Assembly: GCF_900109935.1 (NCBI RefSeq)
Contig: NZ_FOBV01000008.1
Span: forward strand, 1 to 64,000
Reading direction: 5' to 3'
DNA length: 64,000 nucleotides
Source of the DNA: Chryseobacterium taichungense
GTDB lineage: Bacteria; Bacteroidota; Bacteroidia; Flavobacteriales; Weeksellaceae
Below the pieces are notes generated by a model. The model was not told where the DNA came from. It saw only the letters and a list, made by a program, of their open reading frames with translations, and did no database searches. Below, one piece after another: positions 26,738-36,125 of the stretch (within the stretch, counting starts at the first letter, position 1; every line of letters starts with the position of its first letter). The position numbers were made by a program, and so were the translations under genes.

Positions 26738-26810
26738 GTTTTGATAATAAATTTTAATAAATATTTTTAGAAACTTTTTGACTTCGTTGAATTGTATTGT
26801 TTTTTTAAGG

Positions 26811-27018
26811 AGCAATTTCCCGCTTTTCGTTGCAATCTTTTGCTTCCAGCCGCTGTCAGGCTAAGCCTGTCGAAGCCCGCAAAAGGATTTCCTCTGCAAT
26901 CGGGGCTATGGGAGGTGAAGAGTCAATTTCTATGAGTCAATGGTGAATTTTCACATTCGAAACCACCCCGTCAAAAATTTCTTTGAAATTTTCGCCACCC
27001 CTCCAGAGGAAGGGAATT
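26811..27018. repeat. Two dispersed repeat families in a gene-free gap
   Basis: 26811-26911 has the frame TTCCCGCTTTTCG ... GCAATCGGGGCTA around a partly palindromic core (CTTTTGC ... GCAAAAGG, with CAGGCTAAGCCTG). The same frame surrounds the hairpin at 55382-55436. 26962-27018 is another copy of the ACCACCCCGTCAAAAATT family, also found at 21.9-22.5 kb and 55.57 kb. The rest of 27019-27284 has words like TTCATTCAGAATGACA and CTCTAA. No gene is visible in 26738-27284. Confidence 0.8.
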
Positions 27019-27284
27019 ATGAATAGCAATAAAGCCGCAGCAACTTGCCATGATAAAGCATCTCAACCAAATATAAATTATCAGATTCTAATGCCAGATT
27101 AAAGTCAAGGGTAAAAACTTCAGAATGACAAGCTCTACAATTTATAAAAATAAAGATTCTTCACTCCACTGCGTTTCATTCAGAATGACAGCAATACTCA
27201 CGAACTCTAAAACGCTCTAATACTATGACTCTAATACACTCTACAACTCTAAAACACTCAAACAAAACAAAGCAACATCATCAT

Positions 27285-28439
27285 CTATGCTTTTCTTATG
27301 GTAATTCTAAAAGTTGTTCCCTTTCCTACTTCTGTCTGAGCAATTTTAATATCGCCGTTGTGATATTCCTGCACTACCCTTTTGGCAAGCGACAACCCCA
27401 GTCCCCAGCCCCTTTTTTTGGTAGAATATCCCGGTTTAAAAGCATTTCGTGCCTGCTGTTTTGTCATGCCGCTTCCAGTATCCTGAACTTCTACCACGAT
27501 ACTTTTATTTCTCTCGATTACCGAAATGGAGAGCGACCCTTCTCCTTTCATGGCATCAACTGCATTCTTCACCAGATTTTCAATTACCCAGCTCATCAGA
27601 ATCCTGTTGTGCGGAACGGAAATCATCTCATTGGAAAGATGTAAGCCAAAATTAATTTTCCGGGAAATTCTTGTTTTTAAATAATCATAATTCTCCTGAA
27701 TCGTTGCATTAAAATCAGTATCATTCAATTCCGGGACAGAGCCGATTTTGGAAAATCTTTCTGAAATGGTTTTTAAGCGGTCAATATCCTTTTCAATTTC
27801 ATGAATGCCTTCAGATTCGGGATCATCAAGCTTCATGATTTCCATCCATCCGATCATGGAAGATAAAGGAGTGCCAATCTGGTGAGCTGTTTCTTTGGCA
27901 AGTCCGGCCCAAAGATAACCTTCATCCGTTTTCTTAATAGTTCGGAAAAACCAGAATGAAAACAGGAAATAACACAGAATGAAAAAACCGAGGATGTACG
28001 GCGAATATCTAAGGTTATTCAGCAATGGAGAGTTGTCATAAAAAACGATCTGTTTGTCTCCTTTTGTAATTTCAATCTCAATCGGAGTATAGCTTTTAGC
28101 CATTTTTTTGGCTAAGTCAACAATTTGACCGGAATTATTTTCTATATCCTTCGGAAGGTTTTTGTATTCAATCACGTTATCATTTTCGTCTAATATGATG
28201 ACCGGAACGGTAGTATTTGAGCTGTAAATCTGTAAAAGCAATGCCTGAACTTCAAGATTCGGGTTAGCTACTTCCTGCTGAAATTTCAAGGCACTTACCA
28301 AAATATCAACGCGTTTAATTTCTTCCTTACGGAGAAAATTAATCAGGATGGTAGAGGCAATCACAATAGTGAGGACAACAATTGTCATCAGAACAAATAT
28401 GATCCAGTTATTCAGCCTTGCAAATATTGATTTTCTCAA
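27285..28439 (-). CDS. Orphan membrane sensor histidine kinase
   Basis: 384 residues. The first membrane helix is near 12-35 (IIFVLMTIVVLTIVIASTIL). A periplasmic sensor loop of about 110 residues follows, then a second helix near 145-165 (YILGFFILCYFLFSFWF). The phospho-acceptor H-box is KETAHQIGTPLSSMIGW near 185. ATP-binding boxes are ENLVKNAVDAM (N), DTGSGM (G1) and RGWGLGLSLAKRVV (G2). No HAMP domain is evident and no response-regulator gene is adjacent. It starts six bases after the dacB stop, so it is probably translated from the same mRNA. Confidence 0.93.
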   Translation of the reverse strand: MRKSIFARLNNWIIFVLMTIVVLTIVIASTILINFLRKEEIKRVDILVSALKFQQEVANPNLEVQALLLQIYSSNTTVPVIILDENDNVIEYKNLPKDIENNSGQIVDLAKKMAKSYTPIEIEITKGDKQIVFYDNSPLLNNLRYSPYILGFFILCYFLFSFWFFRTIKKTDEGYLWAGLAKETAHQIGTPLSSMIGWMEIMKLDDPESEGIHEIEKDIDRLKTISERFSKIGSVPELNDTDFNATIQENYDYLKTRISRKINFGLHLSNEMISVPHNRILMSWVIENLVKNAVDAMKGEGSLSISVIERNKSIVVEVQDTGSGMTKQQARNAFKPGYSTKKRGWGLGLSLAKRVVQEYHNGDIKIAQTEVGKGTTFRITIRKA

Positions 28440-28445
28440 AGTAAA

Positions 28446-29816
28446 TTATTTTAAAACACTCAGGATTTTCTGCAGCTCAGTGCTTCCGCTTCCCTGGTAA
28501 TTGTTGATGATGATTGAAAACACATATTTTTTTCCGTCTTTGGAAGTATGAAAACCTGCAAAGGATTTGGTGTCTCTCATAGTTCCGCTTTTCATTTTCA
28601 TACCATTGTCCTGAGTAGGGAAACCATCGTAATATGATTCGAACCACGACTGTTTCTTTGCATACAGCAACGCCTGCACTTCAGCTTTGGCAGAAACATA
28701 ATTTTGGGGAGAAAGACCGCTTCCGTCGGCAAAATTGATCATATTCGGGTTAATGCCTTTCGACTTCCAGAATTCTTTTAAGAAAGCGACTCCGGTTTTA
28801 AAGCTTGGATTTCCTTTTTTTTCTTTTGCTAATGTCTTGATCAGTGTTTCACCATATAGATTAACACTTTTTCTCAGAAACCAGTATACAATCTTATCCA
28901 GTGTCGGAGATTCGTAGGTAAAGATCACCTTATCGTCGGATAATCGCTGAGGACTTTTACCTTCAATTTCCAGTTGGGAATTGGTCATCACTTTTCCTGA
29001 AAAATCAATTCCTGCATCCTTTAGCCATTGTTTGACTTCAACACCCAGCTGTAAAGGCGGATTTGGCGTTGCACCGGACACCGTAACAGTTTTTGCAGGT
29101 AAAGTTCCGTTGATTAAAGCAACATTTGAATGTGGTGCCGTGAAGATAAGGCTCTGGTCTGAATTACCACCAACCTTTACATCATTGAGCCAGCGTACAC
29201 CTTCCAGCGGATACGAGAAACTTTTAAATTCATTACCGCTGATGTTAATATCAAACTGATTTTCGCGCCAGTTGACACCCCACACTCCTGCTCCGTAATA
29301 ATTGCCGAGATCATCCCACGGCCATCCTCCGGGAATGGTCTGATGATCAAAGTAAGAATCGTCGATAATAAGATCTCCTGAAATTTTATTGATTCCTGCT
29401 TTCTTAATCGCTTCCGTTAATTTCTTTTTAAAGTTTTCCGGTTTGTACGCATCATACCGCCAGCTTCCTAAAGTAGGATCACCGGTAGAATTTATTATTA
29501 AATTTCCCTTTAGAGTACCTGAAGAAATCGTCCCTGAATAGCCGGAATTGGTTTTGTACGTATAATTTTTACCTAAAACTTCCAAAGCTGCAGCCGCCGT
29601 GAATATCTTTTGTGTGGAAGCAGTGGAAAAACCTTTGTTTCCCTGATATTCGTACACCAAATTCCCGCTTTCATCCGAAACATAAAATGACAGGTTTGAC
29701 GAGATGGCTGCCGGGGAATTCATTAGATTTTTGGTTGCACCATCCAGTTGCTGTGATATATTCTGGGCATAAATAATCTGGGTTGATAAAGCAAGGGCTG
29801 CTAAGGTTTTTCTCAT
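28446..29816 (-). CDS. dacB: D-alanyl-D-alanine carboxypeptidase/endopeptidase (PBP4 class)
   Basis: Trims peptidoglycan cross-links in the periplasm. 456 residues with a signal peptide (LAALALSTQIIYAQ). Serine-acyltransferase motifs are STASTQKIFTAAAAL (SxxK near 63), DGSGLS (SxN equivalent near 365) and MKSGTMRDTKSFAG (KTG box near 405). The large insertion domain between the first two motifs, typical of PBP4, is present (about 95-290). It is directly followed by the histidine kinase gene. Confidence 0.94.
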   Translation of the reverse strand: MRKTLAALALSTQIIYAQNISQQLDGATKNLMNSPAAISSNLSFYVSDESGNLVYEYQGNKGFSTASTQKIFTAAAALEVLGKNYTYKTNSGYSGTISSGTLKGNLIINSTGDPTLGSWRYDAYKPENFKKKLTEAIKKAGINKISGDLIIDDSYFDHQTIPGGWPWDDLGNYYGAGVWGVNWRENQFDINISGNEFKSFSYPLEGVRWLNDVKVGGNSDQSLIFTAPHSNVALINGTLPAKTVTVSGATPNPPLQLGVEVKQWLKDAGIDFSGKVMTNSQLEIEGKSPQRLSDDKVIFTYESPTLDKIVYWFLRKSVNLYGETLIKTLAKEKKGNPSFKTGVAFLKEFWKSKGINPNMINFADGSGLSPQNYVSAKAEVQALLYAKKQSWFESYYDGFPTQDNGMKMKSGTMRDTKSFAGFHTSKDGKKYVFSIIINNYQGSGSTELQKILSVLK

Positions 29817-29926
29817 TCTTTAAGCGTATTTTTAAATCTGTGAAAAATATAATAATAAATGATGCTTCGACAGGCTTAGCATTGCACTTTTATCATTCTT
29901 CCATTCAAATATAATTAAAAATAAAA

Positions 29927-30619
29927 TTACAGTTCAGTTCCGGGTTTAATCTCGTAAGGCAGTTTATCTTTTTCAAAAATCCTCGTCAGCTCTGTTCCTT
30001 CCACAGTAATCCGATCCCCTTTTCTTCGGATCCAGTTTCCTTCGCGAAGTCCGATTACTTTCAGGTCATTTTGTGTTAAAAATTCTTTAATTCTGGTTTC
30101 GCGGGTCTCTCCATTATGCTTTAAGTCCGGATTCGGATCCAGGTAATGCGGATTAATGTTGAATGGCACCAACCCCATACAGTCGAAGCTCGGAGGATAT
30201 ACAATCGGCATATCATTGGTGGTTTTCATGTTCTGTCCGCCAATATTACTTCCGGCACTGCATCCAAGGTATGGTTTTCCACTTTCGACATTGCTTTTTA
30301 AAACCGTCATCAGATTTTCTTCGTGTAAGGTTTTAACCAGTAAAAAGGTATTTCCACCTCCTGTAAAGTATCCTTTTGCGTTGTTCAATGCTGCTTTCTT
30401 ATCCTCAAATTCGTGGAGACCTTTTACTTTTATATTAATCTTTTCAAAGAAAGAACGTGCTTTTTCAGTGTATTCATCATATGAAATACCGCCCGGCCTT
30501 GCAAAAGGAATAAATATAATTTCATCAATTTCCTGGTAAAGGGTGATTAATTCTTCTTTTAAATATTCCAGATATTCTCCGCCGAAAAGCGTGGATGTAG
30601 ATGCTAATATGATATTCAT
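29927..30619 (-). CDS. pepE: Peptidase E (alpha-aspartyl dipeptidase, S51 family)
   Basis: About 230 residues from the ATG at 30619. An upstream in-frame ATG at 30670 would place the start ahead of the -7 element TATATTTG (complement of 30650-30657), so I choose the later one (MNIILASTSTLFGG). The nucleophile elbow is YLGCSAGSNIGG. The Asp and His partners are in FDCMGLVPFNINPHYLDP. It releases amino acids from peptides with an N-terminal Asp. Upstream of dacB on the same strand with a 110-base gap holding a repeat scrap (TTCGACAGGCTTAGC). Confidence 0.9.
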   Translation of the reverse strand: MNIILASTSTLFGGEYLEYLKEELITLYQEIDEIIFIPFARPGGISYDEYTEKARSFFEKINIKVKGLHEFEDKKAALNNAKGYFTGGGNTFLLVKTLHEENLMTVLKSNVESGKPYLGCSAGSNIGGQNMKTTNDMPIVYPPSFDCMGLVPFNINPHYLDPNPDLKHNGETRETRIKEFLTQNDLKVIGLREGNWIRRKGDRITVEGTELTRIFEKDKLPYEIKPGTEL

Positions 30620-30803
30620 CGGTATAAATGTCATTAAAATTATTACTGACAAATATAACGCATCTCCCAATGAATCTAAAATTTATATAAAAGTGACAAA
30701 GAAGCCGTTAATATTTTCAAAAAAAGCTTAAAGGTTCTAAAATATTAGCGTTTATGGAACTATTATTGAATTTTATTCTACACAATTGAAAAATATTAGA
30801 ATT

Positions 30804-31373
30804 ATGAAAATGACTAAAATGAATATCAGAAACCTATTTTTAGGTCTAATGTTAGTAGGAGGAGTAAGTTTTGTGAGCGCACAAAATACACAAACCGATA
30901 GTGCTGCCGGTACAGCCAATACAGCTGCAACGGCTACAGCCACTCAATCAGCAAATCCTGCTATTGATGCTTTAAAGAAACAGGTAGAAACTAATCCTAA
31001 ACATACAGAAGCATTGGCTAAACTAGCCGGAGCTTACCAGGAAGCTTCAGACTGGACGAACGCTATCGATACATGGAAGAAAATATCCGTACTATTACCC
31101 GATTGGGCACCGTCATATTATAGTCAGGCCTATGCCTATCAAAACGCTAAAGATGATGCAAATGCCAAATTGGCTTACGAGAAATATATAGCGACTGTAA
31201 AACCTGAAGAGGTAGAGCAGAATAAGAAAAACCTGGCGTATGCCTATTTTTATATTGCTTTCTCAGAGCAACAGTCTAATCCTGACAAGGCAAAAGAACA
31301 TATTGCAAAATCATTGCAGTATGACCCGAGCAACCAGGATGCTGTAAAACTGAGCCAAGCATTGAATTCGTAG
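30804..31373 (+). CDS. Exported tetratricopeptide-repeat protein
   Basis: About 189 residues from the ATG at 30804. A TTG-initiated frame begins at 30786, but the signal peptide (IRNLFLGLMLVGGVSFVSAQ) reads best from the later ATG. An Ala/Thr-rich linker (about 25-55) follows, then three TPR-like helix pairs: NPKHTEALAKLAGAYQEASD, WAPSYYSQAYAYQNAKDD and LAYAYFYIAFSEQQSNPD. Likely a periplasmic scaffold; partner unknown. A strong terminator follows. Confidence 0.82.
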   Translation: MKMTKMNIRNLFLGLMLVGGVSFVSAQNTQTDSAAGTANTAATATATQSANPAIDALKKQVETNPKHTEALAKLAGAYQEASDWTNAIDTWKKISVLLPDWAPSYYSQAYAYQNAKDDANAKLAYEKYIATVKPEEVEQNKKNLAYAYFYIAFSEQQSNPDKAKEHIAKSLQYDPSNQDAVKLSQALNS

Positions 31374-31391
31374 ATAACGTGAATTTATTTT

Positions 31392-31420
31392 AAAAGATCC
31401 GGAAATTCCGGATCTTTTTT
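31392..31420 (+). terminator. Terminator after the TPR protein gene
   Basis: AAAAGATCCGGAA / TTCCGGATCTTTTTT perfect hairpin, 19 bases after the stop. Confidence 0.9.
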
Positions 31421-31439
31421 GTGTATAGTTACCAGAAAG

Positions 31440-31640
31440 CCGGCCGCACATTGCGGGAAGATTTCAAGGATTGCGGAAAGTTCGCTGCAGCTTGCAGGAG
31501 GTTTTCCGGTCTTCCAGAAAGTTTGCTGCAGTGTGCAGGAGGTTTTCGGGAACACCCGAAAGTTCATTGCAAGGGTGTAACGGCTTTTCGGATGTTCCCG
31601 AAAACTTGTTGCGAGGGTGCGACAGACTTTCGGATAATAA
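31440..31640. repeat. Tandem repeat of about 41 bp, about 4.5 copies
   Basis: Units start TTCGCTGCAGCTTGC (31481), TTTGCTGCAGTGTGC (31522), TTCATTGCAAGGGTG (31563) and CTTGTTGCGAGGGTG (31605), with a partial unit before. Periods of 41, 41 and 42 are not multiples of three. Open frames occur on both strands but the repeats fall in different frames, so it is not a coding repeat. Confidence 0.85.
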
Positions 31641-31740
31641 TTGGTCAAGATTTGAATGAAATACTCAAAGCCTGTTACATTGATTAACTGGTTATTTTTA
31701 TATACTCGCAGATTTTGCTTATTTAACAGATAATTAATAT

Positions 31741-31905
31741 ATGTTTTGGCTAAGGCCGTTGGCAGCGCATTTGATTCTGCCAGCGACAGGCGGACTAAAG
31801 TCCGCCCCTATTGATAAAGCTGTTCCAAAATTCTCGCAAAATACATTTTCGATTAAGCTCACCTCCTCAACCTCAACCTCAACCTTAACCTCAACTTTCT
31901 CTCAA
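31741..31905. repeat. Intergenic hairpin and CTCAAC microsatellite
   Basis: GGCGGAC-TAAA-GTCCGCC hairpin at 31789-31806, a common Bacteroidota intergenic form, followed by a degenerate CTCAAC hexamer run at about 31863-31896. No gene seen between 31421 and 31991. Confidence 0.75.
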
Positions 31906-31962
31906 ACTCAACTTCCTCTCAATCTTACCCCAATTAATATTTCCCACTCAAAAAGGAATGTT

Positions 31963-31970
31963 TATCTTTG
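31963..31970 (+). promoter_or_regulatory. -7 element for the transaldolase gene
   Basis: TATCTTTG, 21 bases before the start codon at 31992; the -33 region is weak. Confidence 0.5.
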
Positions 31971-31991
31971 TAGTACATAAATCTGTAAAAC

Positions 31992-32645
31992 ATGAAATTT
32001 TTTATTGACACTGCTAATTTAGAGCAAATTAAAGAAGCCAAAGATCTTGGAATTCTTGATGGGGTAACCACCAATCCATCATTAATGGCGAAGGAAGGAA
32101 TTCAGGGAGCTGAAGCGATCAAAAATCACTATAAGGCTATTTGCGAGATTGTAGACGGAGATATTTCTGCTGAAGTTCTTTCAACAACGTATGAGGAAAT
32201 GATCAAAGAAGGAGACGAATTGGCAGCCATCCACCCGAATATTGTCGTGAAAATCCCAATGATCAAAGACGGAATCAAAGCATTAAAATATTTTTCAGAT
32301 AAAGGAATCAGAACCAACTGTACGTTGATCTTCTCTCCAGGGCAGGCTCTTTTGGCAGCTAAGGCAGGTGCAACGTATGTTTCTCCTTTCTTGGGAAGAC
32401 TTGATGATATCTCAACTGACGGATTAAACTTAATCCAGGAGATCAGACTGATCTTTGATAATTATATGTATGAAACTGAAATTTTAGCAGCTTCTATCCG
32501 TCATTCTATGCATATTATCGATTGTGCAAAGATTGGTGCTGATGTGATCACTTCACCGCTTCCTCCAATCTTGAGCCTTCTTAAGCATCCATTGACAGAT
32601 AACGGACTGGCTCAGTTTATTGCAGATTCTCAGAAACTGGCTTAA
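31992..32645 (+). CDS. fsa: Transaldolase, fructose-6-phosphate aldolase (TalC/MipB) type
   Basis: 217 residues, the short single-domain TIM barrel form, compared with about 315 for classical TalB. The start [20 protein letters not shown] and [11 protein letters not shown] are signature. The Schiff-base Lys is about residue 87 in [27 protein letters not shown] and [11 protein letters not shown] line the active site. In this subfamily many bacterial members act as transaldolases of the pentose phosphate pathway, others as F6P aldolases; the sequence alone does not settle which. rpiA lies 4 kb downstream, fitting a pentose role. Confidence 0.93.
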   Translation: MKFFIDTANLEQIKEAKDLGILDGVTTNPSLMAKEGIQGAEAIKNHYKAICEIVDGDISAEVLSTTYEEMIKEGDELAAIHPNIVVKIPMIKDGIKALKYFSDKGIRTNCTLIFSPGQALLAAKAGATYVSPFLGRLDDISTDGLNLIQEIRLIFDNYMYETEILAASIRHSMHIIDCAKIGADVITSPLPPILSLLKHPLTDNGLAQFIADSQKLA

Positions 32646-32666
32646 GCTGACTTGCGTTTTTAATAT

Positions 32667-32713
32667 TAAACTTTATCGGCGCGGAAACGAAGTTTCCGCG
32701 CCGATAAAGTTTA
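32667..32713. terminator. 22-bp perfect hairpin with GAA loop between convergent genes
   Basis: Arms 32667-32688 and 32692-32713 pair perfectly around GAA; the core is CGGCGCGGAAAC / GTTTCCGCGCCG. The stop codon of the acetyltransferase gene (32711-32713) is the last base triplet of the right arm. It likely ends both convergent transcripts, but it is much longer than needed and resembles 21783-21819 and 55382-55436. Confidence 0.9.
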
Positions 32714-33271
32714 CTGATCAATATTCTTTACAACTTTACAGGGATTTCCGACTGCTACCACATTTTCCGGGATATCTCTGGTCACTACGCTTCCGGCACC
32801 TATTACAGCATTGTTTCCTATGGAAACTCCGGGAAGCACAACGACGTTTCCGCCAAACCAGACATTATCTCCGACTGTTATCGGGTGTGCTGTTTCCAGG
32901 CCTTCGTTTCGTTGTTTTACATCAATGGGATGATTTGCCGTATAGAACCCGCAATTGGGGCCAATAAATACGTTGTTTCCAAAAATCACTTTTGCACAGT
33001 CCAAAATCACGAGATTATGATTGGAATAGAAATTTTCTCCTACTTCAATATTGTAGCCGTAATCACACCAAAAGCTGGGTTCGATGCAAATATTCTGTCC
33101 TGTTTTTCTCAACATTTTCTTTAAAAGAGTTTCCCGTCCTGCAACATCTGAATTTTTGAGATGATTGTATTCATGGCAGAGATCTTTAGCAGAAATTCTT
33201 TCGTTAATCAGCTCCTGATCATGATTGGCATTGTATAAAAGTCCTTGCGCACATTTTTCTTTTTCTGTCAT
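32711..33271 (-). CDS. maa: Sugar O-acetyltransferase (maltose/galactoside type, LbH fold)
   Basis: 186 residues. The N-terminal mac domain (about 5-60) contains EKEKCAQGLLYNANHDQEL. A left-handed beta-helix of hexapeptide repeats follows, with the catalytic His in GFYTANHPIDVKQR near 115. The tail (NAVIGAGSVVTRDIPENVVAVGNPCKVV) is typical. It acetylates sugars with acetyl-CoA; the physiological substrate is uncertain. Its stop codon lies in the hairpin at 32667-32713. Confidence 0.92.
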   Translation of the reverse strand: MTEKEKCAQGLLYNANHDQELINERISAKDLCHEYNHLKNSDVAGRETLLKKMLRKTGQNICIEPSFWCDYGYNIEVGENFYSNHNLVILDCAKVIFGNNVFIGPNCGFYTANHPIDVKQRNEGLETAHPITVGDNVWFGGNVVVLPGVSIGNNAVIGAGSVVTRDIPENVVAVGNPCKVVKNIDQ

Positions 33272-33365
33272 ATTTTTATTGTGAGTGGTTGATTCAAATT
33301 TAAAGATAATAAAAAAGAAACAGGATGAAAGCTAATTCATCCTGCTATTAAAAACAATTTATAAT

Positions 33366-34265
33366 TTATTTTACTAAATCTGGTTCGATAGGATTATTAT
33401 TTTTTGCTAAAGATTCCTTCATTCTTTTCTCCATTTCCCTGAATGCCTGATTCGGATCTGAGATTTCCTTACCGTCCTGAGTTTTTACTTTAAAAGTTAT
33501 TTTATTGTTATCGGTATTTCCCATCATCATTTCCCTCATGTTTTTGGTAGGATCGTTAACATAGGCTTTCCATGCTTTTCTGAACTGATCTTCTGTGACT
33601 TCAAGTTCTTTTCCGCCTACTCCGAAAACCCTTATGTTTTGTGGGAGCTCCAGCTCTTTTTCTTCTGCAGATTCCGGCAATGTTTTGTTACCGACCAAAG
33701 TCATAATGTGAGAACCTGTAGTATCTTCAATCTTTACGATCAGTCCCGGCAATCCGTAGAATTTATACGGACCGTCCTGAAACGGAATATCGGTTGAAAA
33801 CCAGGCTACCCATTCTCTTCCTCCAAAGCTGGTGGTTGCCTTTTGGGCGTTGTATTCCCCGATCTTTTGTTTTTCGGGCAATATTTTCCATTCAGGCTTC
33901 TGATCTTCTTTGATCTTATACCTGTCTGAAGAAATATTTCTGAAAAGATAAGTTGTAAAATCCGGATATGTTTTAGTTACTTTAAAAGAAACCGTACCGG
34001 GTTTTTCTTTTCTGTTCACATTGATACTTCCGGAAAATGACCTGATCTGTTTATTCATCTCTACAAGATTGGTAGAATCTGATACATACTTGTCACGGCT
34101 GTAGTAGTTTGAGCCGTTTTTATTAATGTCAAGATACATCATTTCATTTTTAACATCAGTTTTATTATTGGAATCCGGAATGAATTTGTACTCGTAGAAA
34201 AATCGGTTAATCTGTGCATGGGCAGAGATCGTAAAGAATAAAAAAAGTAGAATATAATTTTTCAT
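33366..34265 (-). CDS. GLPGLI-family exported protein
   Basis: 299 residues with a signal peptide (YILLFLFFTISAHAQ). The family signature is exact in FYGLPGLIVKIEDTTGSH near 180. The remainder is beta-rich with conserved WVAWFSTDIPFQDGPYKF. GLPGLI proteins are Bacteroidota-specific, exported and of unknown function. It is 62 bases downstream of the M56 peptidase gene on the same strand, within one apparent operon with the BlaI-like repressor, so it may be a target or partner of that signalling pair. Confidence 0.9.
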   Translation of the reverse strand: MKNYILLFLFFTISAHAQINRFFYEYKFIPDSNNKTDVKNEMMYLDINKNGSNYYSRDKYVSDSTNLVEMNKQIRSFSGSINVNRKEKPGTVSFKVTKTYPDFTTYLFRNISSDRYKIKEDQKPEWKILPEKQKIGEYNAQKATTSFGGREWVAWFSTDIPFQDGPYKFYGLPGLIVKIEDTTGSHIMTLVGNKTLPESAEEKELELPQNIRVFGVGGKELEVTEDQFRKAWKAYVNDPTKNMREMMMGNTDNNKITFKVKTQDGKEISDPNQAFREMEKRMKESLAKNNNPIEPDLVK

Positions 34266-34327
34266 AATTATTAAGCTTTAAAAAAAAGCCCTGCTTAAAC
34301 CTGATGTCGGTCTACAGAGCTATTTTT

Positions 34328-36121
34328 TTATTTTAATTGGATTCTGATTTCACCAGTCATTTTTTCACCGTCTATTTTTTTATTGGTGATATCTATTCTC
34401 TTAATTGTATCAGGATTGAGATCATCCATCTCTTTTTTGGTCGATTCTTTTCCGTTGATCAAGATTTTAATATCGCCCATACTCCTTGCATTGTTAAGTC
34501 CTGAAATCATCAGAGATCTTCCTTTACCTATTTTCAGATCATCAGTCTTTACCCTGACTGTACTTAACTCTGGAAAACTTTTGAAATTGCTACCATAAAA
34601 ATAAGCCCTTCTGTTACCTTCAAGCGCTCTTCTTTCGGCTTCAAGCTTTGCTCTTTCACCTTCAAGCTTGGCTCTTTTCTCTTCCAGGCGCGCTCTTTCT
34701 TTTTCCAGCTTAGCTCTTTTTTTAGCTGTTGCAGCAGATTCTTTAGCATTTGGTTCTGCTAGCCCGAAAGATTTTTCCATATCAGGCGACCATTTCATAT
34801 CTCCCGTACCTCTGAACGCATAGACTTTTACGTCTTGAGCATTGGGCGGTGGTGGCGAATCAAAGTTAAAATCTGACATTTCTTTAAATCTGGGTTCACC
34901 TTCAGTAATAATTTCCCAATCGACCTCTCTCTTTAATTTATCAATTCTAGAATCCTTCCCTAATCTCTGCATCACTTCATTATCATTGATTTTCACAGCT
35001 TCAGCAGCCAATGCAGCAATTTCTTTAACTCTGGTCTGAAATTCTTCACTTTCAGGTTTAAGCTTTTCTAACCCTTTACTCTTTTCAGCAATATTTTTAT
35101 TTAAGGCAGAGATTCTTTTCTGAGTATCTTTTAAATCTCGTGGAGGGACTACATTATCATTTTTTAAATTTGGAGCAATCGTATCTTTCTTAATGATCGC
35201 TTTATCTTCTTTTTTGATTTGGGAAACAGCTTTCTCAATCTCTAAATTGGTAGCCTTAATTTCCTGGTTTTTAGCGTTCACCAAATAAGCAAAAGCTACT
35301 GAAAATACAACCGGTAATGCAAAAATTCTACGCGCATACCCGAATTTGGTTTTAGGTTTTTGTAACATTTTTAATCGTTTTTTTAAATTGGAACTTAAAA
35401 ACGGACTGGTGGCAGGCAACTGATTTCCGGAAAAGTGGCTTGCTAAAAGCATCTGCGCAAATGCTTTGGTGTCCGACTGTTTTACGGCCTTTTTATCAGC
35501 CAGGTATTCGTGAATTAAACTGATTTCTTTTTTAATGATGTGAAAAAAAGGATTGAACCAGAAAACAGAAGTAATGATCTCAATAAAAATTTTATCGAAG
35601 GAATGTTTCTGCTCAATATGTACCATCTCATGCTTTAAAATCTGCTTTCCAATGTCTGAATTCAAGGTGATGGAATTCTTCCAGAAAAGGTTTTTAAAGT
35701 AAGAAAATGGCGCTTCTGTAAGATTGGTGCGGTAAAAATTGATACCATCGAAGCTTTCTCTCTGAAACTGTCTTTTAAGCTGCTGGATCCTGAAAATCCC
35801 GTAGATAAATCTTCCTAAAAAATAGAAAGAAACCACTCCCAGAGCTGAAAGAATAATTCTAAAATAAGGGTAATCATGCGTTGAGTTTTTATTGTTAAAA
35901 TTCTGTACCGTATCTATTAATTTATAGATGTCATTGCTTACTTCAATGGTGAAATCTTCAATTTTTATCAAAGGAAGCAGCAATGATATCAGCATCGCAG
36001 ACAAAAGATAAAATCTGTTGTAGTGATGAAATGTCTTGTCTTTTAAAGACAACTTATAATACAAAAACATTACACCGGAACACAAAATAACTTTTCCGAA
36101 GTATAGAAGTACAGTTTCCAT
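34328..36121 (-). CDS. M56 (BlaR1/MecR1-like) membrane metallopeptidase with coiled coil and plug-like tail
   Basis: 597 residues. Four membrane helices lie in the first 290 residues, with the zinc motif LKHEMVHIEQKHS (HExxH near 165) between helices 2 and 3. A last membrane helix is near 270 (ALPVVFSVAFAYLVNA). In place of a penicillin-binding sensor there is a long extracytoplasmic region: a Lys/Glu-rich part, a coiled coil near 465-500 made of repeated K-LE-ERA units, and a C-terminal 70 residues with DIKILINGKESTKKEMDDLN, resembling a TonB-receptor plug. It starts four bases after blaI and would, by analogy, inactivate that repressor when stimulated. Confidence 0.9.
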   Translation of the reverse strand: METVLLYFGKVILCSGVMFLYYKLSLKDKTFHHYNRFYLLSAMLISLLLPLIKIEDFTIEVSNDIYKLIDTVQNFNNKNSTHDYPYFRIILSALGVVSFYFLGRFIYGIFRIQQLKRQFQRESFDGINFYRTNLTEAPFSYFKNLFWKNSITLNSDIGKQILKHEMVHIEQKHSFDKIFIEIITSVFWFNPFFHIIKKEISLIHEYLADKKAVKQSDTKAFAQMLLASHFSGNQLPATSPFLSSNLKKRLKMLQKPKTKFGYARRIFALPVVFSVAFAYLVNAKNQEIKATNLEIEKAVSQIKKEDKAIIKKDTIAPNLKNDNVVPPRDLKDTQKRISALNKNIAEKSKGLEKLKPESEEFQTRVKEIAALAAEAVKINDNEVMQRLGKDSRIDKLKREVDWEIITEGEPRFKEMSDFNFDSPPPPNAQDVKVYAFRGTGDMKWSPDMEKSFGLAEPNAKESAATAKKRAKLEKERARLEEKRAKLEGERAKLEAERRALEGNRRAYFYGSNFKSFPELSTVRVKTDDLKIGKGRSLMISGLNNARSMGDIKILINGKESTKKEMDDLNPDTIKRIDITNKKIDGEKMTGEIRIQLK

Positions 36122-36125
36122 AGTA

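Noticed and set aside
31385..31687. Overlapping frames of 62-88 codons on both strands, Cys/Arg/Phe-rich
   Set aside because: They lie in a 41-bp tandem repeat whose period shifts the reading frame, so the apparent Cys-rich proteins are artefacts.
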